A stretch of DNA of 64,000 nt from Marinobacter halotolerans (GTDB lineage: Bacteria > Pseudomonadota > Gammaproteobacteria > Pseudomonadales > Oleiphilaceae), in the NCBI RefSeq assembly GCF_008795985.1, contig NZ_VMHP01000003.1, positions 62,001-126,000 on the forward strand. Direction: 5' to 3'. Every line of letters starts with the position of its first letter. Positions within the stretch are counted from its first letter, which is position 1. The position numbers and the translations under genes were made by a program. Shown piece after piece: positions 48,600 through 56,638 of this stretch. A model generated the notes under the pieces. The model made no database searches, was not told the DNA's origin, and saw nothing but the letters and a program-made list of their open reading frames with translations.

Positions 48600-48613
48600 T
48601 TGATTCACGTCAA
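48600..48613. promoter_or_regulatory. FNR/Anr box in wax synthase/reductase divergent region
   Basis: TTGATTCACGTCAA matches the FNR consensus TTGAT-N4-ATCAA at 9 of 10 positions. It is about 142 bases upstream of the reductase ATG and about 153 bases upstream of the wax ester synthase ATG, in the 294-base gap. The anr gene itself is 2.3 kb away. Confidence 0.6.
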
Positions 48614-48747
48614 TTAACGGCTGCTATTTCAACGGCTGTTGCCATGTAGCATTAGTCAGGCTCTTGTGGTTCAGGCAGCTCTTGAGAAATGGCGGTCAGG
48701 CAGAGTTGTTTTGGATTCAGCACGATAACAGCAGGAAAAGGCCGGAT

Positions 48748-50802
48748 ATGAAAACCATTTTCAGTGTCAGCCAGGGATCCAGCCAGCACGATTACGATCT
48801 GGAAACCGTGTTTCTGGGCCAGCCCTTTCGCATTATCCGCATTGGCTCAGATGGCGACCTGAACAGGGCGGAAGCAGTGCTTGAATCGGTTCGTGACAAG
48901 GCCGATGCCATCGGCCTGAGCATGATTCATGATCACTACCAAGTGGGCCGGGAGCAGCTTGAGCACCCCAGCACAGCGCGGCTGGAAGCCTGCGTTCCGG
49001 ACAAGTCGGTGACAACCGGTCGGGGACTGCGGGCTATTCTCCAGGAATGGGCGGTTCGTCATACCCAATCCGAACTGGGTCATTTCTTCGACAACGCCCG
49101 CGTTTTGTTCCTGAACGGCCAGGCTGGTTATCGTATTGCGCGCGCCTTGTCAGAGCACACCGGTAACCTTTTCTTTGCCGACCCCTACACCGATTTTGGC
49201 GTACCCCGCCTACTGACCTCGCTCAAGCAACTGGAAACCTACACCTCTCTGACAGCGCCGGTGATGTTCCGACCGAGGGCGGTAAAAGCCGTTGAAACAA
49301 TCCTCCACTCGCCGCTCTATCGTCTTGGTGAGAAGCTTGTCAGGGGCTCCCTGCACAAGGCTGTTTCGGATGCCCATGTTATCGTTTCCACAATTGACGA
49401 TCTGAGGCAGTTCACCCGTGAAGAGCTGGACGGAAAAACTATTATCACCTCCCGGGCAACGGATGCCGCGCTGGACTGGATGCGGTCCCGCCGAATCGCC
49501 ATGGTGGTGGACTACAGCCCGTGGCTAGAAGGCCGTCCGGTCGGTGTTAACGTGATGGAAGCCATGATCAGCGCGTCGCTTTCCCGGACACCGGATCAGC
49601 TGGGTCCGGATGATTATCTGGATGTTATCCAGAACCTGGGAATTGAACCGAGAATCCTTTATCCGGATGGTTATCGCAGGGTTAACCGCTTCGCTTTCGT
49701 GATTCACCCTCTGTCCCAGCAGTATCTGACCAAAACCTCGCCTCTGGACTGGATTGCCAATGTGTCGCCTCCCCTGGTGATGAATCTCGTGGAGAAGGCC
49801 GTGGCCTATTCGCCGCCATTCATTTACTCGAAGGTGTCCGGCGTCCGGTCGCCTACCGGTGACGAGGTTGAAGGCTGGCTGATTACGGTTGGTGGCACAC
49901 CCAAGGAAATCATGGCCCACGATCCCGAGTTTACCTATGCGCGCCTGCTTCAGGCAGCGGAACTGGCGAAGAAACTGGGCGCCCAGATCATGGGCCTTGG
50001 TGCATTCACCAAGGTGGTGGGTGATGCAGGTATCACCGTGGCCAAGCGGGCACCGCTGCCGATTACCACTGGCAACAGCTACAGTGCCTCTGGTGCCCTC
50101 TGGGCGGCCCATGATGCCATGAAGCGCATCGGTCGCGTTGGTATAGGTCGCAGTGGCAAGGCGGCCGGTAAGGCCATGGTGGTGGGTGCTACCGGCGCCA
50201 TCGGCTCTGTCTGTGCGAGGTTATTGGCAAAAGCCGTGGATGAGGTGTATCTAGCGGCGCCGGAACCGGCAAAGCTGCTTGCCCTGAAGGAAAGCATCGA
50301 GCAGGAAACACCGGGGGCCATTGTTCATGTGGCCGGCGCTGCAGACAGGGATCTGGAAGATATGGACATGATTGTCACCGCTACCTCCGGGGCCGGCAAG
50401 CGCATACTGGACATCATGAAGGTGAAGCCGGGCTGTGTAATCACCGATGTTGCCCGGCCCCTGGACATATCAGCGGAGGATGTGGCCAGGCGGCCTGACG
50501 TATTGGTGATCGAATCCGGCGAGATACAATTGCCCGGAGATGTCCGGATGAAAGATATCGGCCTACCCCAGGGCATTGCCTATGCGTGCCTGGCGGAAAC
50601 CATCGTACTTGCGCTTGAGGCGCGGTTTGAAAACTTCACGCTGGGTCGGAATATTGAATGGGAAAAAGTTCGGGAAGTATACAAGCTGGGGCTGAAGCAC
50701 GGCATGAAGCTGGCGGCTATATCAGGCGTTAACGGGACCTTCACCGAAGAGGATTTCGAGCGGGTACGGACCCTGGCGGCCAGCAAGGAGAGCCCGCAAT
50801 AG
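48748..50802 (+). CDS. two-part dehydrogenase with acyl-ACP-reductase-like C-terminus (COG5322 type)
   Basis: 684 residues. The C-terminal half (about 311-684) resembles cyanobacterial long-chain acyl-ACP reductase (AAR): MGLGAFTKVVGDAG, ITTGNSYSA, the NADPH motif VVGATGAIGS near residue 478, VITDVARPLD, and YACLAETIVLALE with Cys614 where AAR has its acyl-accepting cysteine, then FTLGRNIEWEKV. Residues 1-310 form a second domain absent from AAR; it contains FLNGQAGYRIARALSEH and GKTIITSRATDAALDW, perhaps another nucleotide-binding fold. ATG at 48748 follows AAAAGG. The divergent wax ester synthase suggests it makes fatty aldehyde; a predicted amino-acid dehydrogenase role is the older annotation. 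Confidence 0.72.
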   Translation: MKTIFSVSQGSSQHDYDLETVFLGQPFRIIRIGSDGDLNRAEAVLESVRDKADAIGLSMIHDHYQVGREQLEHPSTARLEACVPDKSVTTGRGLRAILQEWAVRHTQSELGHFFDNARVLFLNGQAGYRIARALSEHTGNLFFADPYTDFGVPRLLTSLKQLETYTSLTAPVMFRPRAVKAVETILHSPLYRLGEKLVRGSLHKAVSDAHVIVSTIDDLRQFTREELDGKTIITSRATDAALDWMRSRRIAMVVDYSPWLEGRPVGVNVMEAMISASLSRTPDQLGPDDYLDVIQNLGIEPRILYPDGYRRVNRFAFVIHPLSQQYLTKTSPLDWIANVSPPLVMNLVEKAVAYSPPFIYSKVSGVRSPTGDEVEGWLITVGGTPKEIMAHDPEFTYARLLQAAELAKKLGAQIMGLGAFTKVVGDAGITVAKRAPLPITTGNSYSASGALWAAHDAMKRIGRVGIGRSGKAAGKAMVVGATGAIGSVCARLLAKAVDEVYLAAPEPAKLLALKESIEQETPGAIVHVAGAADRDLEDMDMIVTATSGAGKRILDIMKVKPGCVITDVARPLDISAEDVARRPDVLVIESGEIQLPGDVRMKDIGLPQGIAYACLAETIVLALEARFENFTLGRNIEWEKVREVYKLGLKHGMKLAAISGVNGTFTEEDFERVRTLAASKESPQ

Positions 50803-50813
50803 GTTGCGGGCTC
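50790..50813 (+). terminator. hairpin spanning the reductase stop codon
   Basis: Perfect ten-base stem GAGCCCGCAA / TTGCGGGCTC with loop TAGG; the stop codon TAG lies in the loop. No T run follows, so it could be a weak terminator or an mRNA-stabilising 3' end. Confidence 0.45.
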
Positions 50814-50868
50814 ATCTGCGTGATGGCGCCTGCCCAGGTTTAGTGCACCCGGCTACCAGGGGGGGCAA

Positions 50869-51609
50869 CTAACAGGGAGAGTCGTAGTTGTGCACGATAT
50901 TTTTCAGTTGGTCTATGTTAACCAGAGTGCAGTTGCGTCCCTGAATATAAACAAGTTCCTGTTTCTGGAATCGTGTAAGCACCCGGCTGACGGTTTCCAC
51001 TGCCAGGCCAAGGAAGTTGGCGATATCGTTCCGGGCCATGGGCAAACGGAAATTGGTTCCGGACAGGCGCCGTCGGCTGAACCTTGTGGACAGCGACAGC
51101 AGAAATGTCGCCAGGCGCTGCTCCGCATTTTTCCGGTTAAGCAGTATCGCCATCTGCTGGCTGCTCTGGATTTCGCGGCTCATCAACTGGAAAAAGTGCT
51201 GCTGCAGGCTGGGAATCTGTGCTGCCAGTTCTTCAAGGCGGTGCAGGGGAATTTCGCAAACGCTGCTGCGCTCAAGGGCTTCGGCCGAGCACGAGTAGTG
51301 ATCAGTATTGACGCTGTCCAGGGCAACCACTTCGCCCGGCAGATAGAACCCTGTCAGCTGCTTGTCACCATCTGCACTGACAAAATAGGTTTTGATGGCG
51401 CCGGCCTGAACCGCGTAGCAGGATCGGAAAGGGTCATGCTGATTGAAGACCATTTCCCCGCGATCAAGAATTCTCCCCTGGTTGACCACGGCCTCCAGGC
51501 GGTAAAGGTCGTCATGACTGACCGCCATTGGTAGGCAGACATTGCTCAGGCTGCATTGTTCGCAGGAATTGCGAGCCGCCTGTGCTTTGAGGGAAATTGG
51601 CTCGCCCAT
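50869..51609 (-). CDS. anr: FNR/Anr-type oxygen-sensing transcription regulator
   Basis: 246 residues. N-terminal cysteines C16, C19, C25 (NSCEQCSLSNVC) and C118 correspond to the four FNR ligands of the oxygen-labile [4Fe-4S] cluster. A cyclic-nucleotide-type beta roll, dimer helix and winged HTH follow; the recognition helix has VETVSRV (E205, S208, R209), the residues that read TTGAT. It should activate genes under low oxygen. Start ATG at 51609. An FNR box (51648-51661) 40 bases upstream suggests self-regulation or control of the divergent gene. Confidence 0.93.
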   Translation of the reverse strand: MGEPISLKAQAARNSCEQCSLSNVCLPMAVSHDDLYRLEAVVNQGRILDRGEMVFNQHDPFRSCYAVQAGAIKTYFVSADGDKQLTGFYLPGEVVALDSVNTDHYSCSAEALERSSVCEIPLHRLEELAAQIPSLQQHFFQLMSREIQSSQQMAILLNRKNAEQRLATFLLSLSTRFSRRRLSGTNFRLPMARNDIANFLGLAVETVSRVLTRFQKQELVYIQGRNCTLVNIDQLKNIVHNYDSPC

Positions 51610-51647
51610 GATCTTACCCCAGGGTGAAGAAACGCGGACTTCAGGAA

Positions 51648-51661
51648 TTGATCCAGGTCAA
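51648..51661. promoter_or_regulatory. FNR/Anr box between anr and acetyl-CoA hydrolase
   Basis: TTGATCCAGGTCAA matches TTGAT-N4-ATCAA at 9 of 10 positions in the 152-base divergent gap. With the possible -10 TAAGAT at 51714-51719 of the downstream gene it would be centred near -71, a known class I spacing; for anr itself it is close to the gene. Confidence 0.65.
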
Positions 51662-51761
51662 GGATATATCCTAAAAGTTCCGGGCAGGTCGGGCAAGCCG
51701 AATCATGCATAGCTAAGATAGGTTAATAGACAAGTCAGAACAAACCGCGAGCGGGGCACCC

Positions 51762-53918
51762 ATGGAGCAATTTCACGAAGTGGAAGTGTGTGTCGACCGG
51801 GTAATCGACACCGTCGGCAAGAATATCGTGCTCGGGCTGCCCCTGGGGTTGGGTAAACCCAACCAGCTGGTCAACGCGTTTTACGACCGGGCAGTTGCCG
51901 ACCCCGGTCTGTCATTGCGCATCATTACCGCACTTTCCCTGGAAAAGCCCACCCCACAGAACGAGACCGAAGCCAGGTTCCTGGGGCCCTTCGTGGAGCG
52001 ACTTTTCGGGGACTACGAAGAGCTACGGTATACCTCGGCAATTCGCAACAACACCCTGCCGGACAACATCACGGTATCCGAGTTCTATTTCAAGGCCGGT
52101 GCCATGAAAAAGGTCGGCAGCGCCCAGCGCAACTATATATCGAGTAACTATACCTTCGTTGCCCGGGATCTTATGCTTAACGGTGTCAATGTTCTGGCTC
52201 AGTTGGTCAGCGAAAAAGAGGTGGACGGTGTACGGAAGCTAAGCCTCAGCAGCAACACCGATGTCACCCTGGATGTCATGCCCATTATCGAGCAGGAGCG
52301 CAGAAAAGGGCGCACTGTCGTCACCCTTGCCCAGGTTCATGAAGACCTTCCGTTCATGTACAACAAGGCCATGGTTTCGCCGGATTATTTTGACATGGTG
52401 GTGAAAAACAGCGCCTACGCCACCACTCTGTTCGCGCCGCCTAACATGTCGGTGCCGAATGCGGATTATATGGCGGGATTCTATGCCAGTACGCTGATCA
52501 AGGATGGCGGAACCCTGCAGATCGGTATTGGTTCGCTGGGCGATGCTATCGTATACGCCTGCCAGCTGAGGCATCAGCACAACGACCTTTATCGACAGCT
52601 TGTTGAGCAGATGGGCGCAGACAAAAGCCTGATACGTGAATACGGCGGAACGGATGTGTTCAGCGAGGGGCTTTATGGCTCCAGCGAAATGTTCGTAAAC
52701 GGCTTTATGCACCTTATTAAAAGTGGCATCGTCAAACGCTGCGTCTATGACGACCTGAATCTCCAGCGCTTGCTGAATGCCGGGCGGATCGGGGAAGAGG
52801 TTTCCCGCCAGACCCTGGAATGTCTGTTGGAAGAATCCGTCATCCAGCCACGACTGAATGGTTCTGTTGTCACGTACCTGAAGCGCTGGGGCATTTTTAA
52901 AGACTCAGTGAGCTGGACCGATGACGGGCTGCTGGTGAATGGCGAACTCCTGAGTGCGGATCTGGAAAACCCGGAGAATCTGGCCCGCGTTGCGGAACTG
53001 TGCCTGGGTGACAAGCTTAAAGGTGGCTACATGCACGGTGGGTTTTTCCTCGGCCCCCGGGACTTCTATCAGGCCCTGCGCGATATGACCCGGGCAGAAA
53101 GTGAGAAAATCTGCATGTCCAGCGTCGGCCTCATCAATCAACTGGCCTACAATCGTGATCTGCTCAGTGCCCAGCGACGGCATGCCCGCTTTATCAACAC
53201 CGGCATGATGGTCACGGTCAGCGGCGCGGTGGTATCGGACGGACTGGAAGACGGCACGGTCATCAGTGGTGTTGGCGGCCAGTACAACTTCGTTTCCATG
53301 GCCCATGAACTGCCCGACGCCCGCTCCATCCTGTGTGTGCGAAGCACCCGGGGCAGCGGCAAAAATCTCAGGTCCAATGTTGTCATGCACTACGGGCATA
53401 TCACCATCCCGCGCCACCTTCGGGATATCATCGTGACTGAATACGGCATTGCCGACCTTCGAGGCAAAACAGATGAGCAGATTGCCATTGCGCTGCTGAA
53501 AGTCACAGATTCCCGGTTCCAGGAAGAACTGCTTGTGGAAGTCAAAAAAGTCGGCAAGGTAAGGCAGAGCTACCAGATCCCCCAGCAGTATCGGGAAAAT
53601 TACCCGGAAAAACTGGCAGGCCGCATCAAGGCCTTGCGTGATGAGGGCTTCTTCCCGCCATTCCCGTTGGGGACGGACTTCACTGACGAAGAAATTGCAC
53701 TGGGCAAAAGCCTGAAGGACATTAAGGCACTGATGGAAAGGCCCAAGGAAATGATCCGTGCGCTGATACGATCTTTTGTGCACAAAGTCGATGCAAAGGA
53801 GGCTCATCCCTTCCTGGAACGGCTGAGCCTGGAACATCCTGACACACCCCGGGACAAGATCCTGCAGCATCTGCTTCTGCTGGAACTTGAAGAAAACGGT
53901 TACCTGAAGCCGATGTAG
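51762..53918 (+). CDS. acetyl-CoA hydrolase/transferase family protein
   Basis: 718 residues, longer than the roughly 430-500 residues of usual family members. It starts CVDRVIDTVGKNIVLGLPLG, has LQIGIGSLGDA, then the C-terminal CoA-transferase block ISGVGGQYNFVSMAHEL, SNVVMHYGHITIPRH and IIVTEYGIADLRGKT, which is family-typical. The N-terminal extension of residues about 30-200 and a C-terminal helical tail set it apart. Probable CoA transfer between acetyl-CoA (or another acyl-CoA) and a free acid. Divergent from anr with an FNR box between, so low-oxygen acetate or acyl-CoA metabolism is suggested. Confidence 0.82.
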   Translation: MEQFHEVEVCVDRVIDTVGKNIVLGLPLGLGKPNQLVNAFYDRAVADPGLSLRIITALSLEKPTPQNETEARFLGPFVERLFGDYEELRYTSAIRNNTLPDNITVSEFYFKAGAMKKVGSAQRNYISSNYTFVARDLMLNGVNVLAQLVSEKEVDGVRKLSLSSNTDVTLDVMPIIEQERRKGRTVVTLAQVHEDLPFMYNKAMVSPDYFDMVVKNSAYATTLFAPPNMSVPNADYMAGFYASTLIKDGGTLQIGIGSLGDAIVYACQLRHQHNDLYRQLVEQMGADKSLIREYGGTDVFSEGLYGSSEMFVNGFMHLIKSGIVKRCVYDDLNLQRLLNAGRIGEEVSRQTLECLLEESVIQPRLNGSVVTYLKRWGIFKDSVSWTDDGLLVNGELLSADLENPENLARVAELCLGDKLKGGYMHGGFFLGPRDFYQALRDMTRAESEKICMSSVGLINQLAYNRDLLSAQRRHARFINTGMMVTVSGAVVSDGLEDGTVISGVGGQYNFVSMAHELPDARSILCVRSTRGSGKNLRSNVVMHYGHITIPRHLRDIIVTEYGIADLRGKTDEQIAIALLKVTDSRFQEELLVEVKKVGKVRQSYQIPQQYRENYPEKLAGRIKALRDEGFFPPFPLGTDFTDEEIALGKSLKDIKALMERPKEMIRALIRSFVHKVDAKEAHPFLERLSLEHPDTPRDKILQHLLLLELEENGYLKPM

Positions 53919-53997
53919 CCAATCCATAATCTCTGAAGTCGTTGCCGGAGAAAGCGCAAGGCGATACCCTTTGGCGTTTCTTCAGACGGTTATTTTT

Positions 53998-55194
53998 ATG
54001 GATTTCCCGGTTCTATACCTCCGCAAAGGCGCCGAGCGCAGGCTCAGGGCAGGTCATTTGTGGGTTTACAGCAATGAAGTAGACATCCGCCGCTCACCGC
54101 TCACCGATTTCGAAGCCGGTGTGCAGGCGGAATTGCGTGCATCTAACGACAAGCCCATGGGCACGGTGTTCGTGAATCCCCATGCATTGATCTGCGGCCG
54201 CCTGATCAGCCGTAACGCCGCCCATGGCATGACACCACAGCGTCTGACCGAACGTATGGAAACAGCTCTGGCGCTCAGGGAGCGGTTGTTCGACAAGCCG
54301 TTCTATCGCTGGGTGTTCGGTGACAGCGACGGGCTATCCGGGCTTGTGGTTGACCGGTTTGATGATGTGGTCGTGGTTCAGATTTCTACCGCGGGCATGG
54401 AGCAGATGAAAGAATCAGTCGTCCGGGCGGTTCAGCGGCTGGCGCATCCGCGGGCGATCATTCTGAAGAACGACGGCAAGATGCGGAAGGTTGAGGGGCT
54501 GGAGACCTATGTCGAGCAGGCCCACGGCCCGGAGATTGATCTACTGACGGTGGAAGAGAACGGGGTGCGTTTTGAGGTGCCCATGGATGGTGGCCAGAAA
54601 ACCGGCTGGTTCTACGATCACCGCATGAACCGCCAGCGTCTTCAGGCCTATTCGCCCGGCAAGCGGGTGCTGGATGTGTTCAGCTATGTAGGTGGCTGGG
54701 GTATCCAGTCAGCCTGCGCCGGGGCAACGCAGGTGACATGCGTGGACAGTTCCGCAGGGGCCATCGAATCGGTTCATCACAACGCCAGGATCAACGGGCT
54801 CGACAACATCGAGACCATTGAAGGCGATGCGTTTGACGCGCTCAAGGCTCTGGCAGAAGAAAAGGAAAAGTTCGACATTGTGGTGCTGGATCCGCCGGCG
54901 CTGATTCCCCGGCGTCGGGATCAGAAGGCCGGAGAAGAGGCTTATGCGCGGTTGAATCAGCTTGGCTTGCGGCTGCTGGATCGGGATGGTCTGCTGGTGT
55001 CCGCTTCCTGCTCCATGCATCTGTCACAGGAAAAATTGACGGACATTATTCGCAGCAGTGGGCGGAAGATTGACCGGTTTGTGCAGCTTCTGGAGCAGGG
55101 CCATCAGGCGCCGGATCATCCGGTTGTGCCGGGGATTCCGGAGACGGATTACATTAAAAGCTGCTTTGTGAGGTCTTTGACTGGGTTTCTGTGA
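53998..55194 (+). CDS. rlmI: 23S rRNA m5C1962 methyltransferase RlmI
   Basis: 398 residues from ATG 53998, the start giving the family N-terminus DFPVLYLRKGAERRLRAGHLWVYSNEV. PUA domain (residues about 5-75), then DGLSGLVVDRFDD, TGWFYDHRMNRQRL, SAM motif VLDVFSYVGGWGI and the catalytic-type VVLDPPALIP and SASCSMHLS. Fits RlmI/YccW, which methylates C1962 of 23S rRNA. No strong ribosome-binding site is seen before the ATG. It faces the HAD phosphatase gene. Confidence 0.9.
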   Translation: MDFPVLYLRKGAERRLRAGHLWVYSNEVDIRRSPLTDFEAGVQAELRASNDKPMGTVFVNPHALICGRLISRNAAHGMTPQRLTERMETALALRERLFDKPFYRWVFGDSDGLSGLVVDRFDDVVVVQISTAGMEQMKESVVRAVQRLAHPRAIILKNDGKMRKVEGLETYVEQAHGPEIDLLTVEENGVRFEVPMDGGQKTGWFYDHRMNRQRLQAYSPGKRVLDVFSYVGGWGIQSACAGATQVTCVDSSAGAIESVHHNARINGLDNIETIEGDAFDALKALAEEKEKFDIVVLDPPALIPRRRDQKAGEEAYARLNQLGLRLLDRDGLLVSASCSMHLSQEKLTDIIRSSGRKIDRFVQLLEQGHQAPDHPVVPGIPETDYIKSCFVRSLTGFL

Positions 55195-55198
55195 GCTG

Positions 55199-55254
55199 GG
55201 TTGTCGGATTACGCTTTGCTCATTGTGCCGTTCACCGGTAAATCCGACCTACAG
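55199..55254. repeat. REP-like palindrome remnant
   Basis: GGTTGTCGGATTACGCTTTG and, after a loop, AATCCGACCTACAGGT form an imperfect inverted repeat (GTCGGATT / AATCCGAC). This GTCGGATTACG...ATCCGACCTACA pattern is the general shape of dispersed palindromes in many gammaproteobacteria. Only one copy is in the window. It could act as a terminator between the convergent rlmI and HAD genes. Confidence 0.45.
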
Positions 55255-55265
55255 GTAACAAAGAC

Positions 55266-55922
55266 TCAGCCTCGGAGGCTCATTACAGGCCAACCGTTTT
55301 CCCTGGCAACGGCTTCCAGATTCGGGTCCGGGTCCACGGCAACCGGGTGGTCAACTTGGCGCAGTAGCGGCAAATCGTTATGGGAGTCGCTATAGAACCA
55401 GGCGCCTTCCAGGGATTCGCCGGTGCTTGCCAGCCAGTCGTCCAGGCGCTCCACCTTTCCGTTCTGAAAGCTTGGGATCCCTGCAATTCCGCCGGTAAAA
55501 CGGCCATTTACCAGCTCGGGCTCGGTTGCAATCAGATGCTCGACGCCCAGCAGTTCTGCAATCGGCTCGGTCACAAACCGATTGGTTGCAGTGATGATCA
55601 TGAGCGTGTGTCGCTGCTCCCGGTGATAGTCCAGCAGGTCCGTGGCCTTGCGCTGCAACATGGGGCGAATCTTTTGCTCCAGAAACTGGTCGCGCCAGAG
55701 CAGTAGTTCGTTCATATCGTGGCGGGCGAGGGGCTGCAGGGCAAAATTCAGGTACCGCATGATATCCAGCTCGCCATTCAGATACTCCTGATAGAAGCGA
55801 TCATTGGCCCGTTGATATTCCCCGGCATCCACGATGGCTTCTTCCACCAGGAATTCGCCCCAGGCGTGATCGCTGTCCCCTGCTAACAGGGTGTTATCAA
55901 GATCGAATAGTGCGAGCGTCAA
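55266..55922 (-). CDS. HAD-IB family phosphatase (phosphoserine-phosphatase-like)
   Basis: 218 residues with motif [16 protein letters not shown] (nucleophile Asp and the following DxD), motif II TATNRF, motif III Lys in FQNGKVERL and motif [13 protein letters not shown]. It belongs to the HAD-IB group near SerB, CicA and similar housekeeping phosphatases; substrate not known. The start is the TTG at 55920-55922, which gives the family N-terminus MTLALFDLD and has GGAGGG 6 bases before it; an upstream in-frame ATG at 55964 is less likely. Confidence 0.85.
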   Translation of the reverse strand: MTLALFDLDNTLLAGDSDHAWGEFLVEEAIVDAGEYQRANDRFYQEYLNGELDIMRYLNFALQPLARHDMNELLLWRDQFLEQKIRPMLQRKATDLLDYHREQRHTLMIITATNRFVTEPIAELLGVEHLIATEPELVNGRFTGGIAGIPSFQNGKVERLDDWLASTGESLEGAWFYSDSHNDLPLLRQVDHPVAVDPDPNLEAVARENGWPVMSLRG

Positions 55923-56092
55923 CGTCTGTCCCTCCGATGGCCTGCGCCGGAAATAAAAGGCCACATTCTACCACGACATGCCGCCATCGGCTCCGTTTGC
56001 CGTACCCTTGGGTTTCTGTAAGAATGAAGGCAACTTGGACAATTCTGGCCGGTCGATTACGTACCGGCCAACCGACATATAAGGACTGTGCC

Positions 56093-56623
56093 GTGATCGA
56101 CTCAGACGGTTTCAGACCCAACGTCGGAATCATTCTGGCCAATCACAGGGGGGAAGTCCTCTGGGCAAGGCGAATAGGGCAAGACTCCTGGCAGTTTCCT
56201 CAAGGTGGCATAAAGCAGGATGAATCACCGGAAGAGGCGCTTTACAGAGAGCTGGGAGAAGAAATTGGTCTTGTGGCCAGCGACGTGGAAATCGTCAGCT
56301 GTACCCGCGGCTGGTTGCGTTATCGCCTCCCTCGCAGGATGGTGCGGCATAACTCGCATCCGGTTTGCGTGGGACAGAAACAAAAATGGTTCCTTCTGAG
56401 GATGTTATCGCCGGACGCGCAGGTTCGCGTAGACGGCACGGATTCACCGGAATTCGACGGCTGGCAGTGGGTCAGCTACTGGTACCCGTTGGGTCAGGTT
56501 GTTTCTTTCAAGCGGGAAGTCTATCGACGGGCGCTGAGAGAACTGGCCCCGCGATTGTTCCATAACATGGAGCAGTGGCACCGGGTCGAAAAATCAGGGC
56601 GCACAAGCGACCAACAGAGGTGA
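56093..56623 (+). CDS. rppH: RNA pyrophosphohydrolase (Nudix)
   Basis: Removes pyrophosphate from 5' triphosphorylated RNA, starting 5'-end-dependent mRNA decay. 176 residues: [27 protein letters not shown] start, SWQFPQGGI, and the Nudix box with full spacing (G-x5-E-x7-RELGEEIGL). The start is the GTG at 56093, with AAGGA 7 bases before; the ATG-started longer frame upstream is not coding. ptsP follows 15 bases after its stop, the common rppH-ptsP pair. Confidence 0.95.
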   Translation: MIDSDGFRPNVGIILANHRGEVLWARRIGQDSWQFPQGGIKQDESPEEALYRELGEEIGLVASDVEIVSCTRGWLRYRLPRRMVRHNSHPVCVGQKQKWFLLRMLSPDAQVRVDGTDSPEFDGWQWVSYWYPLGQVVSFKREVYRRALRELAPRLFHNMEQWHRVEKSGRTSDQQR

Positions 56624-56638
56624 CGGATTGAAGCCACC

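Noticed and set aside
48748..50802. Reductase as one of the known Marinobacter fatty-alcohol-forming reductases
   Set aside because: Those begin with a NAD-binding FLTGGTGFIG-type motif and end in a short-chain dehydrogenase domain; this protein has neither.
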